Assembly (NCBI RefSeq): GCF_001575205.1
Contig: NZ_LSRE01000048.1
Span: forward strand, 95,302-159,301
Origin: Tsukamurella pseudospumae
GTDB taxonomy: Bacteria > Actinomycetota > Actinomycetes > Mycobacteriales > Mycobacteriaceae
Direction: 5' to 3'
DNA length: 64,000 bases
The translations under genes and the position numbers were made by a program. This document shows positions 1 through 8,866 of this stretch, one piece after another. Every line of letters begins with the position of its first letter. The stretch's first letter is position 1. Under the pieces are notes generated by a model. That model was not told the DNA's origin and made no database searches. It saw nothing but the letters and a program-made list of their open reading frames with translations.

Positions 1-1549
1 GCGCACCGTCGAGCTCGCAGCTGCCGGCCGTGGGCTCGAGCAGCCCCGCCATCACCCATGCGAGCGTCGACTTTCCCGACCCGTTCCCGCCGCACAGCAG
101 CACGGCCTCGCCGTCGCCGACCGTGAGGTCGACGCCCCGCAGAGCGGCTCTGCTCCAGGGAGTCCCGGCGTCGTACTCGTAGTGCACGTCCCGCAGCGTC
201 AGCACGGGCGCGCCCAGCGGGGGACGCGCGGTCGTCCGGGCCGACGGGGCCGGGGCCGATGCCCGCCTCGCGGTTCCGAGGTCGACGGTGCGGTCGGCGC
301 CCGCAGCCTCTTCGGGGTAGTGGGTGATGTGCACCAGGCCGAGGTCGTGATGCCTGCTCAGCCCACCGAGCAGCCCGAGCAGGTCGGCCCGGCCCGCGCG
401 GTCGACCATCGTCGTCACCTCGTCCGCGACGACCAGCGCCGGGCGCCGGGCCAGCGCCGCCGCGACCGCGAGGCGCTGCGCCTCGCCGCCGGACAGCCCC
501 GATGTGTCGCGGTCCCCCATACCCGCGAGGCCGACCTCGGTCAGGAGCCCGTCGACGTCGACCTCGATCCCCTGCGGCAGGCCCCACACGACGTCGTCGG
601 CGACACGGATGCCGAGGACCTGGCTGTCGGCGTGCTGCAGCACGAGAGCGGTGCCACCCACCTTCCCGAGGCCGACCGGACCGGGCCGCTCGACGGTGCC
701 GCCCGTCGGCGCCACGCCCGCCAACAGGCGCATCAGCGTGGACTTGCCGGTGCCGTTGGCGCCGGTCACCGCCACATGATCACCCGGTCCGACCGTGAAC
801 GAGAGATCCCTGAGCGTGTCCCGGTCGGCGCCGGGGTAGCGGAAGTCGACGTGCCGCAGCGCCATCGGGAGCGGCTGCGGCGCTCCGTCGTCCGGCTCCA
901 CCGGGAACAGGTCCTGCGGCGCCGCGCTGGTGGCCACGACCCGTCGCAGCACCGGCGTGAGGATGCGCCACGCGAAGGAACAGCCGAACACCACGATCAA
1001 CCACACCGACACCCACACGAAGACCGGCCACCGCTCCAGACCGACATCGGCGAGCCGGTGCAGCGCCGCGCCCGCCCCCGCGCCGCCCGGCACCGTCTCG
1101 AACAGCGCGCCCAGCCCGTGCACGTTCGCCGCGAACGCGCCGAGGACGACGGTCCGCAGATCGGCGAGCACCGCGAGGAAGGTGAACACGGCGGACGCGA
1201 CGACGATCCCCCACAGGCCCGCGACGGCGAGCATGGTCCCGCGCCCGCGGCCCCGTCGGCGGACCTGACCGCAGATGACGCCCATGTACACGCAGGTCCA
1301 TGCCGAGACGAGGCCGCCGAAACCCGCGAGCAGGAAGGAGATCATGCCCGAGGCCATCGCGGTGGCCACCGCGGCCCGCGCGCGGTGATGGAAGGCCAGG
1401 ACACCCATGGGAACCGCACCGGCCCAGGCGAAGACGACGGCGCCGGGCACGACCATCGACAGCACCGCGATCGCGGACATGAGGGCCGCGGTGATCGCGG
1501 CGTGCGCGAACTCGACGGGCCGCAGAGGGCCCGAGTACCTCTCTGACAT
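1..1549 (-). CDS. ECF-type transporter: membrane domain fused to two ABC ATPase domains (C-terminus beyond window)
   Basis: The 516 visible residues read without a stop to the left edge, so the C-terminus is missing. Residues about 15-190 form several hydrophobic helices. An ABC ATPase follows, with Walker A GANGTGKST near residue 265 and LSGGEAQRL near 350. A second ATPase begins near 460 with Walker A GGNGSGKST near 490. The ATG is preceded by AGGGTGA. In the energy-coupling-factor family these parts are normally separate S, A and A' subunits; a fused form of about 700 residues is known in mycobacteria (Rv2326c), with the EcfT gene next to it. That partner would lie left of the window. By family role it would import a vitamin or similar micronutrient. 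The substrate cannot be told from sequence. Confidence 0.85.
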   Translation of the reverse strand, partial: MSERYSGPLRPVEFAHAAITAALMSAIAVLSMVVPGAVVFAWAGAVPMGVLAFHHRARAAVATAMASGMISFLLAGFGGLVSAWTCVYMGVICGQVRRRGRGRGTMLAVAGLWGIVVASAVFTFLAVLADLRTVVLGAFAANVHGLGALFETVPGGAGAGAALHRLADVGLERWPVFVWVSVWLIVVFGCSFAWRILTPVLRRVVATSAAPQDLFPVEPDDGAPQPLPMALRHVDFRYPGADRDTLRDLSFTVGPGDHVAVTGANGTGKSTLMRLLAGVAPTGGTVERPGPVGLGKVGGTALVLQHADSQVLGIRVADDVVWGLPQGIEVDVDGLLTEVGLAGMGDRDTSGLSGGEAQRLAVAAALARRPALVVADEVTTMVDRAGRADLLGLLGGLSRHHDLGLVHITHYPEEAAGADRTVDLGTARRASAPAPSARTTARPPLGAPVLTLRDVHYEYDAGTPWSRAALRGVDLTVGDGEAVLLCGGNGSGKSTLAWVMAGLLEPTAGSCELDGA

Positions 1550-1618
1550 CGAATCACCCTATCCGCGATCTCGACCCGAACCGTGGCGCCCGCGCCGCGG
1601 ATGCACCAGACTGGCGGC

Positions 1619-2371
1619 ATGACCTCGCTCGCCGATCTGGCCGTCACTCTCACGTCCCTGCACCGCAAGGGCGATCCCGTCGTCCTGCCCACCACGTGGG
1701 ACGCCTGGTCCGCGAACACCGCCGTCGCGGCGGGGTTCGCCGCACTCACCGTCGGATCGCACCCGATGGCCGATTCGGTCGGCAAGCCCGACGGCGAGGG
1801 TATGACCTTCGACGAGGCGATGACCCGCGTCGCCCAGATCACCTCCGCGGTCCCGGTTCCCGTCTCCGTCGACATCGAGTCCGGTTACGGGCAGTCCGCC
1901 GAGCGGATCATCGAGGGCCTGCTGGGTGCCGGTGCGGTGGGCCTGAACATCGAGGACACGGTGCACGGCGAGGGCGGCCGCTTCCGCGAGGCCCAGGAGC
2001 ACGCGGACCTGATCGCCGCGCTCCGCGCCGCGTCCGCCGCCGCGGGCGTGCACGTCGTGATCAACGCCCGCACCGACATCTTCAAGAACCAGGTGGGTGA
2101 GGCGGAGGATCGGGTCGAGCGCGCCATCGCGCGGATGCAGCTGTGCGCCGATGCCGGCGCCGATTCGCTCTACCCGGTCGCATTCCACGACGCGGCCACG
2201 CTCCGTCACCTCGCGGACGCCCTGCCGCTCCCCGTGAACGCGATCGCGAACCCCGCGACCGACGATCTGGCCGCCCTCGCCGCCGCCGGCGCGGGCCGGA
2301 TCAGCTTCGGGCCGATCTGGCAGATGCAGCTCACCGAACGATCGAACGAACTGCTCGCCCGCTGGCGCTGA
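1619..2371 (+). CDS. Isocitrate lyase / PEP mutase family protein
   Basis: 250 residues spanning the compact (beta/alpha)8 PEP mutase-like fold. Family marks are VDIESGYG (metal-binding acidic pair), NIEDTVHG and NARTD, in the usual order. The KKCGH signature of true isocitrate lyase is absent, so this belongs with the PEP mutase, carboxyPEP mutase and 2-methylisocitrate-lyase-like enzymes. These make or break C-C or P-C bonds next to a carboxylate using Mg2+. An in-frame ATG lies 18 nt further upstream (1601); the one chosen matches where the family fold begins. The specific substrate is unknown. Confidence 0.85.
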   Translation: MTSLADLAVTLTSLHRKGDPVVLPTTWDAWSANTAVAAGFAALTVGSHPMADSVGKPDGEGMTFDEAMTRVAQITSAVPVPVSVDIESGYGQSAERIIEGLLGAGAVGLNIEDTVHGEGGRFREAQEHADLIAALRAASAAAGVHVVINARTDIFKNQVGEAEDRVERAIARMQLCADAGADSLYPVAFHDAATLRHLADALPLPVNAIANPATDDLAALAAAGAGRISFGPIWQMQLTERSNELLARWR

Positions 2372-2376
2372 CCGCC

Positions 2377-2898
2377 GTGGGACTGTTCTCGAGCGGGCCG
2401 CGTGACACCGCCGGCCTGATCCCGGGATCCGTCACCGTGGTCGGCGTGCCCGTCGACGCCGAGGACGCGCGCGGCTACATGGGGCGCAGTGTGCACGTCG
2501 CGGTCTCCGCGCCGGGGATCGGGCCGTTCTACCGGAAGGCCCGGGCCTCGATGCTGAAGTCAGACCGGTACCCCGAGGTGGGCATGACCGTGCCCGCCTG
2601 GCTCGACCCGCAGACCCACGAGCCCGTCCGCATCGAGTGGGAGATCGTGCCCACGCGCGACGAGAGCGCCCGCGCGGCGTTCCTCTACTGCACGGGGTCA
2701 CCGGAGGCGCCACCGCCGGGCACGCTGCCCGACGGTACGCCGTCGCCCCTGTCCCCCAGCACGATCGGCGCATTCGCGGCGCCGCCACATCCCGTCGACC
2801 GGCTCACCGCGCTCGCCTCACTGCTCGACCGCGGCCTGATCTCCCGCGAGCAGTTCGGCGCGCTGCGCGATCGCGTGCTGCGAGAGACGGGCCCGTAA
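2377..2898 (+). CDS. SHOCT domain-containing protein
   Basis: 173 residues if translation starts at the GTG six bases after the preceding stop. The frame is open further upstream, but that part overlaps the PEP-mutase-family gene and looks non-coding. The body (about residues 10-110) is a soluble beta-rich domain I do not recognise. A Pro/Gly-rich linker leads to a C-terminal helical hairpin, DRLTALASLLDRGLISREQF, which matches the SHOCT oligomerisation domain. The tight spacing suggests co-transcription with the upstream enzyme. Function unknown. Confidence 0.75.
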   Translation: MGLFSSGPRDTAGLIPGSVTVVGVPVDAEDARGYMGRSVHVAVSAPGIGPFYRKARASMLKSDRYPEVGMTVPAWLDPQTHEPVRIEWEIVPTRDESARAAFLYCTGSPEAPPPGTLPDGTPSPLSPSTIGAFAAPPHPVDRLTALASLLDRGLISREQFGALRDRVLRETGP

Positions 2899-2911
2899 GC
2901 GCTTGCAGGAA

Positions 2912-3625
2912 TCACCCGCTACGCCCTGACCCGCAGAAGTAGGCGAGCGCAGCCTCGCGGCTCGTCCTCAGTGCGGCCAGGTCGGTTCGGTCCGCCTCGA
3001 GCGCACAGGTCGTGCGGCCCGTTCCGTCGCGTCCGACGACGGTGCCCGCCAACGCCCGCAGTGGCGCTGCTCCCGCGGGTACGACGTAGAACACGTAGTG
3101 CATCGCGCCAGCACCACCGGCACCCGACGTCCGCAGATACCCGTCGACCACCCGGAACTCGCGGGTCGAGATCTGCCCGCGGTCGATGAGGCGGCCGCCG
3201 CCGGCCCGGTACACCCGGTACTCGATCGCGCCCGACGAACCGCCCCAGCCGACCGGCACCAGGAGGTCGTGGTCGGCGTCGCCGAGCAGGGATCGGTAGA
3301 CCGCACGTGCGGGACGTGCGCCGTCGATCGGAAGCCGCGACCCGACCGAGACGCTCTCCGGGGCTCCGCGCACGCGAAGCGAGACGGTCCCCGCACCGTC
3401 GACCGCCCGGAAGGCGACGTCCACCGCCGGGGCGCCGTCACCGATCGCCGGCACCGTGTACTCGTCGAGCGCGGGCCCGACAGCCGTCGGCGGGCCCGGC
3501 CCCGCGGACGAGCTCGGCGCGTGCCCGCCGCCGTCCGGGGCGCAACCGGCCGCCAGCACGAGCATGCCCACGGCGAGACACCGCACGACGCCCGTGCGTG
3601 GCCGTCCTCCCCACCGCGATGTCAT
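2912..3625 (-). CDS. Putative lipoprotein of unknown function
   Basis: 237 residues. The start chosen places an Arg-rich n-region (MTSRWGGRPRTG) before a hydrophobic stretch ending in the lipobox LAAGC, so the mature protein is probably a lipid-anchored exported protein. The rest is a Gly/Ala-rich beta domain with no family I recognise. A longer reading upstream would bury the signal peptide and is rejected. It lies downstream of, and co-directional with, the MFS gene at 3670-5025. Confidence 0.7.
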   Translation of the reverse strand: MTSRWGGRPRTGVVRCLAVGMLVLAAGCAPDGGGHAPSSSAGPGPPTAVGPALDEYTVPAIGDGAPAVDVAFRAVDGAGTVSLRVRGAPESVSVGSRLPIDGARPARAVYRSLLGDADHDLLVPVGWGGSSGAIEYRVYRAGGGRLIDRGQISTREFRVVDGYLRTSGAGGAGAMHYVFYVVPAGAAPLRALAGTVVGRDGTGRTTCALEADRTDLAALRTSREAALAYFCGSGRSG

Positions 3626-3669
3626 GTGCCCAGCATGTTCGCCCGGCCTTGGCGTGCGCTTGCCGGCGA

Positions 3670-5025
3670 CTACCGCGCACCGTCGACCGCGAAGGCGCTG
3701 CCGCGCTCCCGGTCGAGGTAGGTCTCGGACTTGTTGCGCAGGAAGAAGACGTACACGACCAGCGAGATCGCGATGGTCACGGTCACGTAGGCGATGAACC
3801 AGGGCACGTGGCCGGACTTCTTCGCGGCCTCGTAGATCAGCGGCGCGGTGCCTCCGAAGATCGAGTTGGCCAGGGCGTAGCCGATTCCCACGCCGAGGGC
3901 GCGGATGTGCGACGGGAAGAGCTCGGCCTTCACGAGTGCGTTGATCGAGGTGTAGCCGGTGATGATCACGTAGCCCCCGCACACCATCGCGAGCGAGGCG
4001 ACCGCGACATGGAGGTTCGGCAGGTACGTGATGAGGAAGTAGGTGTAGATCACGCCGCCCACGCCGAAGAAGACCAGCATGGGCTTACGACCGATCTTGT
4101 CGCTGATCATGCCGCCGATCGGCTGGATGAGCATGAGGAAGATCAGGCCGATGAGGTTCACCCACGTCGCCGTCAGCGCGTGGTCGGTGTAGGCCGTCTT
4201 GACGATGGCGGGCGCGTTCACGCTGTAGACGTAGAACGCGAGCGTCCCGCCCATCGTGATGAGGAAGCACAGCACGAGTTGCCGCCAGTACCCGGTGAGC
4301 AGCTCGCGCATCGTGCCCGAGCTGGTGTCCTCACCGTCGCGGATCGCGGCGAGTTGCTCCTCGGACAGCGACTCGTCCATCGTCCGGCGCAGCCAGAACA
4401 CGATGATCGCCGCGATACCACCGACGAAGAACGCGATGCGCCAACCGAAGTCGGACACCTGCGCCTTGGAGAACAGCCCCAGGAGCACCAGAAGCATGAA
4501 CTGCGCCAGCACGTGCCCGCCGACGAGCGTGACGTACTGGAAGGACGAGAAGAAGCCCCGCCGCTCCCGCGTCGCCGCCTCGGACATGTACGTGGCGGAC
4601 GTGCCGTACTCGCCGCCCGTCGCGAATCCCTGCACCAGCCGGCACAGGATGAGCACCACCGCCGCAGCCACACCGATGGTCTCGCGGCCCGGTACTACCG
4701 CGATCACGAACGAACAGCCGGCCATGAGCGAGACGCTCATCGTCAGCGCCGCGCGCCGCCCTTTCCGGTCGGCGTAACGGCCGAAGAACCACGAGCCGAC
4801 CGGTCGCATGAGGAAGGTGACGGCGAAGATCGCGTAGACGTAGACGGTCGAGTTCTTGTCGGCCTTGTCGAAGAACTGGCTCTCGAAGTACGTGGCGAAG
4901 ACGGTGTAGACGTAGACGTCATACCATTCAACGAGGTTGCCGCTCGATCCGCGCAGCGTGTTCCAGATCGCCCGGCGGGTGTCCGCCCGGGACGAGACCG
5001 GCACCGTCGCATTCGATTCCCTCAT
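3670..5025 (-). CDS. MFS transporter, metabolite:H+ symporter (MHS) family
   Basis: 451 residues with about 12 membrane helices. The early motif GNLVEWYDVYVYT is characteristic of the MHS group (alpha-ketoglutarate, citrate, shikimate and proline/betaine permeases). The MFS loop 2-3 motif is present as GRYADRKGRR, and the helix 4-5 region reads LVQGFATGGEYGTSATYMSE. By family it imports an organic acid or zwitterion with protons. It sits 25 bases downstream of another MFS gene on the same strand, so the two are probably co-transcribed. The substrate is not predictable. Confidence 0.88.
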   Translation of the reverse strand: MRESNATVPVSSRADTRRAIWNTLRGSSGNLVEWYDVYVYTVFATYFESQFFDKADKNSTVYVYAIFAVTFLMRPVGSWFFGRYADRKGRRAALTMSVSLMAGCSFVIAVVPGRETIGVAAAVVLILCRLVQGFATGGEYGTSATYMSEAATRERRGFFSSFQYVTLVGGHVLAQFMLLVLLGLFSKAQVSDFGWRIAFFVGGIAAIIVFWLRRTMDESLSEEQLAAIRDGEDTSSGTMRELLTGYWRQLVLCFLITMGGTLAFYVYSVNAPAIVKTAYTDHALTATWVNLIGLIFLMLIQPIGGMISDKIGRKPMLVFFGVGGVIYTYFLITYLPNLHVAVASLAMVCGGYVIITGYTSINALVKAELFPSHIRALGVGIGYALANSIFGGTAPLIYEAAKKSGHVPWFIAYVTVTIAISLVVYVFFLRNKSETYLDRERGSAFAVDGAR

Positions 5026-5050
5026 GATCGCCTTCCCGGCCGGATGCGGC

Positions 5051-6421
5051 CTACACCTCGTCGGCGGAGCGTCCGGTGCTCCGGTGGCCGAGGACGGCCA
5101 CCGTGATCATCAGCAGCAGCATCGCCGCCGCGACCACCGCGAACACCCACACGCTGCCACGATCGTCGAGGATCGGAAGCAGAACGAACGGAAGGAATGC
5201 GGTCACGAGCTTCGAGAGCGAGTAGGCGGCGCCGGCCGCGGTGCCGCGGATCGCCGTGGGGTACGAGTCGGCGAGGTAGACGTGGTAGGCGTTGGAGAAC
5301 AGGTTCGAGGCCAGGGTGTAGCAGAAGCCGGCCGCCACGATCTGCGCGGGGCTGCCCGCGAAACCGAACCACAGGCCGAAGACGGCCATCAGCCCCGCCG
5401 AACCGATGACGAGGTAGCGGCGTTCGATCCGCTCGACGATCGGCAGTGCCAGCGCGGCACCGAGGGGGTAGCCGATGTACGACAGCGCCACGAACAGCAG
5501 CGAGGTCTGGATCGAGTAGCCCTTGGCCAGCAGCACGAGCGGCGCGATGGTGCCGAAGCCGTAGTAGCCGAACACCTCCAGGGCGGAGACGATCCACAGC
5601 ATGACGGTGCGCCGCCGGTACGGCGGGCGGAACAGCGCGCGGATCGTGATCGACCGCGACCGTACCGGGCGCAGCGCCGCGTCGGGCTCGGCGAGGACCG
5701 CGCCCTCCTTCACGGCCTGCGCCTCCAGCCGGCGGACGATGGCGTCGGCCTCGTCGGAGCGCCCCTGCGCCTCGAGCCATCGGGGCGATTCGGGGAGGCC
5801 CCGTCGGACCAGCCAGACGATCAGCGAACCGAACGCCCCGAAGACGAACAGCAGCCGCCACCCCTGCACCTGCGCTCCCCCGATCTCGAAGACCTGCGGC
5901 GTGAGCCAGCGCGCGGCGAAGCCCACCACCGGCACGCCGAGGAAGGACACGACGTAGGCCAGGGAGATGTACTTTCCGCGCACGTTCTTCGGCAGGATGT
6001 CCGAGAGGTAGGAGTCGGCGAGCGCGAACTCGCCGCCGATCCCGATGCCCGCGATGAACCTGGTCACCACCAGGAAGGCCGCGTTCGGGCTGAACGCGCC
6101 CGCGAGCGAGGCCGCTGAGTAGAGCGCCAGGTTGAGCATGAATGCGGTGCGTCGGCCGTACCGGTCGGCCAGGCGGCCCATGAACAGTGCGCCGATGAAC
6201 TGGCCGATGAACGCGGAGGCCAGGAGCAGCTTGAGCTCGTCGGCGCCGAGCGCGAAGTCCTTCTTCAGCACGGTCGCGATGGTCGCGGCCAGGAAGTTCT
6301 CGTACTGATCGAAGAACAGTCCGAGCCCGATCACCCCCACTGCGGCGAAGTGCAGTCGCGTCATCGGCAGCCTGTCGAGCCGTGCCGCGATCGACGGCTC
6401 CTGCGTGGTCTCGGTCGTCAC
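5051..6421 (-). CDS. MFS transporter, sugar-porter-like
   Basis: 456 residues from the GTG chosen here. The frame is open further upstream, but that extension is Arg-rich, lacks membrane character and overlaps the divergent corA promoter region. Twelve hydrophobic helices are visible. MFS signatures include GRLADRYGRR after helix 2, IGGEFALADSYLSDILP near helix 4, and PESPRW in the central loop, typical of sugar/aromatic-acid porters. The cytoplasmic central loop (about residues 205-260) is polar. The next gene downstream is the MHS permease, 25 bases away. Substrate unknown. Confidence 0.85.
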   Translation of the reverse strand: MTTETTQEPSIAARLDRLPMTRLHFAAVGVIGLGLFFDQYENFLAATIATVLKKDFALGADELKLLLASAFIGQFIGALFMGRLADRYGRRTAFMLNLALYSAASLAGAFSPNAAFLVVTRFIAGIGIGGEFALADSYLSDILPKNVRGKYISLAYVVSFLGVPVVGFAARWLTPQVFEIGGAQVQGWRLLFVFGAFGSLIVWLVRRGLPESPRWLEAQGRSDEADAIVRRLEAQAVKEGAVLAEPDAALRPVRSRSITIRALFRPPYRRRTVMLWIVSALEVFGYYGFGTIAPLVLLAKGYSIQTSLLFVALSYIGYPLGAALALPIVERIERRYLVIGSAGLMAVFGLWFGFAGSPAQIVAAGFCYTLASNLFSNAYHVYLADSYPTAIRGTAAGAAYSLSKLVTAFLPFVLLPILDDRGSVWVFAVVAAAMLLLMITVAVLGHRSTGRSADEV

Positions 6422-6513
6422 CCGTCGAAATATACTTCGGTGTACGAATTCATGTGGACCGAGCGTGTCCGATCGGCGAACGCACGGCGCGAACCCCCGC
6501 ACGCGGGCCGCGG

Positions 6514-7578
6514 ATGCGGTTGAATCCAACCGTGATCGTGGATTGTGCTCACTACGTCGACGGGGCCCGGCAGGCGGAGGCGGCCCTCCCTCCCCTCGAC
6601 GCCGCCCGGTTGTGCGGCGGCGGCGGCTTCGTCTGGCTCGGCCTGTTCGAACCGACGCCCGAGGAGATGGAGTCCGTGCGACAGGCCTTCGACCTGCACG
6701 AGCTCGCCGTCGAGGACGCCCAGGACTACCACCTGCGACCGAAGGTCGAGGACTTCGACGCCTCGGTGAAGCTCGTCATCCTCCGGACCGCACGCTACGA
6801 CGACGACCGCGAGGAGGTCGACTTCGGCGAGATCAGCGTCTTCGTCGGCAGTGACTTCGTCATCACGGTGCGGCAGGGCGTGGCGAGCGAGCTGCATCGG
6901 GCCCGGGCCCGTCTCGAGCAGAAGCCGGAGCTCCTCGCCCTGGGGACCGACGCGGTGTTGTGGGCCATCCTCGACCAGGTGGTCGACGGCTACGAGCCCG
7001 TCGTCGCGGGCCTCGAGCACGACATCGAGCAGATCGAGGCGACGGTGTTCTCCGGTGCGGTCGCCCCCACGGAACGGATCTACCTGCTGCGCCGTGAGGT
7101 GACCAATTTCTACCGCGCCGCGCACCCCCTGCTCGCGGTGGTCAACGCCGTCGGGAAGAGCCTCGACGAGGAGCGCCTCTCCCCCTACCTGCGCGATGTC
7201 TACGACCGGCTCCAGCTCGTCAACGAGGAGGTGTCCGCCCAGCGCGACCTCCTCGGCACGATCCTCCAGGCCAACATCGCCGTCGTCTCGGTCCAGCAGG
7301 CGAACTCGGCGGCCCGGCAGAACAGCACCATGGAGCAGCTCACGGTGTTGGCCACGATCTTCCTGCCCCTGACCTTCATCACGGGCTTCTTCGGGCAGAA
7401 CTTCGAGTGGCTGACCTCGCACATCGACGGCTTCTGGCACTTCATGATCCTCGGCATCGGCGGCCTCCTCATTCCGCTGATAGCCCTGGCACTGTGGCTG
7501 CGCCGCAACAAGGCGCCCGAGGTCGATCCGTTCGCCAGCACGCACCACGGGCAGCACAAGGGCGAAGCCCACACCTGA
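6514..7578 (+). CDS. corA: CorA-family magnesium/divalent cation transporter
   Basis: 354 residues. The long N-terminal cytoplasmic alpha/beta and helical domain ends in two membrane helices near the C-terminus (about 292-312 and 322-345). The pore-loop signature between them reads GFFGQNFEW, so the usual GMN tripeptide is GQN. The short Arg/Lys-rich cytoplasmic tail is typical. CorA forms a pentameric Mg2+ channel; the changed middle residue may affect ion selectivity. A later GTG at 6532 is an alternative start. It is transcribed divergently from the MFS pair. Confidence 0.9.
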   Translation: MRLNPTVIVDCAHYVDGARQAEAALPPLDAARLCGGGGFVWLGLFEPTPEEMESVRQAFDLHELAVEDAQDYHLRPKVEDFDASVKLVILRTARYDDDREEVDFGEISVFVGSDFVITVRQGVASELHRARARLEQKPELLALGTDAVLWAILDQVVDGYEPVVAGLEHDIEQIEATVFSGAVAPTERIYLLRREVTNFYRAAHPLLAVVNAVGKSLDEERLSPYLRDVYDRLQLVNEEVSAQRDLLGTILQANIAVVSVQQANSAARQNSTMEQLTVLATIFLPLTFITGFFGQNFEWLTSHIDGFWHFMILGIGGLLIPLIALALWLRRNKAPEVDPFASTHHGQHKGEAHT

Positions 7579-7685
7579 CGCATCCGCGCCGCGCAAGCGC
7601 GGGCCAACCCGCCGCCAACCCGCGCCGGGAAGACTGTGCTCGAACGCGCACCGGATCGTCGTGCGCCCCCACGGAGGAGACCCGA

Positions 7686-7937
7686 ATGTCGTTCGCACCG
7701 CGCCGACTGACCGCCACCGCCCTGCTCGGCCTCGCCCTGGCGGGCGGTGCCGCGACCGTCGGCGCCGCGACCGCGCAGGCAGCGGGCCCCGGGCTCGGCG
7801 ACTCGTGCATCGGTGCCGAGGTAGGCAAGCGGGCCGTGACCGCGGACGGCACCCGGATCCTGTGCAGCGAGTACCGGTGGGTCGTCGATCACGGCCAGCG
7901 GCCGAGCCACTCCTGGGCCGACGACCAGCCGCGGTGA
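7686..7937 (+). CDS. Small secreted protein, function unknown
   Basis: 83 residues. A strong ribosome-binding site, GGAGGAG at 7673-7679, precedes the ATG. An n-region with two Arg and a long Ala/Leu-rich core ends in ATAQAAG, a good signal peptidase I site near residue 33. The mature peptide is only about 50 residues and has two cysteines (DSCIGAE and ILCSEYRW) that could form one disulphide. This architecture is common among small exported actinobacterial proteins. No function can be named. Confidence 0.75.
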   Translation: MSFAPRRLTATALLGLALAGGAATVGAATAQAAGPGLGDSCIGAEVGKRAVTADGTRILCSEYRWVVDHGQRPSHSWADDQPR

Positions 7938-7979
7938 GACCGCCCCGTCCGCCTCGCGACCGCGAGTAGCCTGGACGAC

Positions 7980-8846
7980 GTGCGCACTGCGATACCCGCC
8001 TGGGAGCCCGCGGAGGCCACCGCACCCGACGCGGACTGGGCCGACCGGCTCGACCGGGCGCGGGAGCTGCTGAAGGGGCGCCGCATCGTGGCGCTCACCG
8101 GCGCCGGGATCTCCACCGCGTCCGGCATCCCCGATTACCGGAGCCCGGACGCGCCCCGTCGCACCCCGATGACGCTCCAACAGTTCCTGGGATCCGCCGA
8201 GTTCCGGAAACGGTACTGGGCGCGCAACCACCTCGGTTGGCGGCACATGGACGCGGCGCTGCCCAATGCGGCGCACCGCGGCCTCGCAGCGCTGCCCGGC
8301 GTGACGGGCGTGATCACCCAGAACGTCGACCTCCTGCATCTCAAGGCCGGCTCGCGCGGCGTCGTCGACCTGCACGGGAACTACGCGCAGGTGCGGTGCC
8401 TGAGCTGCGCGAGCCGGATCAGCCGGCACCGTCTGCACGCGCAGCTCGAACCCCTCAACGCCGGCTTCGTCGCGCGGATCGCCGGGCGCGGCGCCCTCGA
8501 GGTCGCCCCCGACGCCGATGTCGTCATCGAGGACACGGGCGACTTCACGATGGTCGACTGCGGCGCCTGCGGCGGCGTCCTCAAGCCCGACATCGTCTAC
8601 TTCGGGGAGTCCGTGCCCAAGCCGCGCGTCGCCCGCGCGTTCGCCATGGTCGACGATGCCGAGGCCCTCCTCGTGCTCGGCACCTCACTGACCGTGATGT
8701 CAGGGCTGCGGTTCGTGCGGCATGCGCACAAGCAGGGCAAGCCGATCGTCATCGTGAACCGCGGCCGCACCCGCGGCGACGAGCTCGCCGACGTCACCGT
8801 CGACGTGGACGTCGCCACCGCCCTGCAGCGTCTCGCCCTGCCCTGA
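7980..8846 (+). CDS. Sir2-family NAD-dependent protein deacylase (sirtuin)
   Basis: 288 residues with a GTG start. Motifs appear in order: NAD-binding GAGISTASGIPDYR (about 43-56), TQNVDLLHLKAG, catalytic His in DLHGN, a first zinc pair CLSCAS, a second pair CGACGG, then GTSLTVMSG and IVNRG. This is a complete sirtuin core. By family it removes acyl groups from lysine using NAD+, giving nicotinamide and O-acyl-ADP-ribose. The insertion between the two zinc pairs is fairly long, as in SIRT4-like (class II) enzymes. The GH3 gene starts 20 bases downstream, so the two are probably one transcript. Confidence 0.93.
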   Translation: MRTAIPAWEPAEATAPDADWADRLDRARELLKGRRIVALTGAGISTASGIPDYRSPDAPRRTPMTLQQFLGSAEFRKRYWARNHLGWRHMDAALPNAAHRGLAALPGVTGVITQNVDLLHLKAGSRGVVDLHGNYAQVRCLSCASRISRHRLHAQLEPLNAGFVARIAGRGALEVAPDADVVIEDTGDFTMVDCGACGGVLKPDIVYFGESVPKPRVARAFAMVDDAEALLVLGTSLTVMSGLRFVRHAHKQGKPIVIVNRGRTRGDELADVTVDVDVATALQRLALP

Positions 8847-8866
8847 TCGCCGACCGAGAGGACCCC

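Noticed and set aside
3307..5106. A 599-codon plus-strand frame opposite the MHS permease
   Set aside because: It is rich in His, Asp and Arg with no recognisable domain, and the opposite strand encodes a clear MFS protein.
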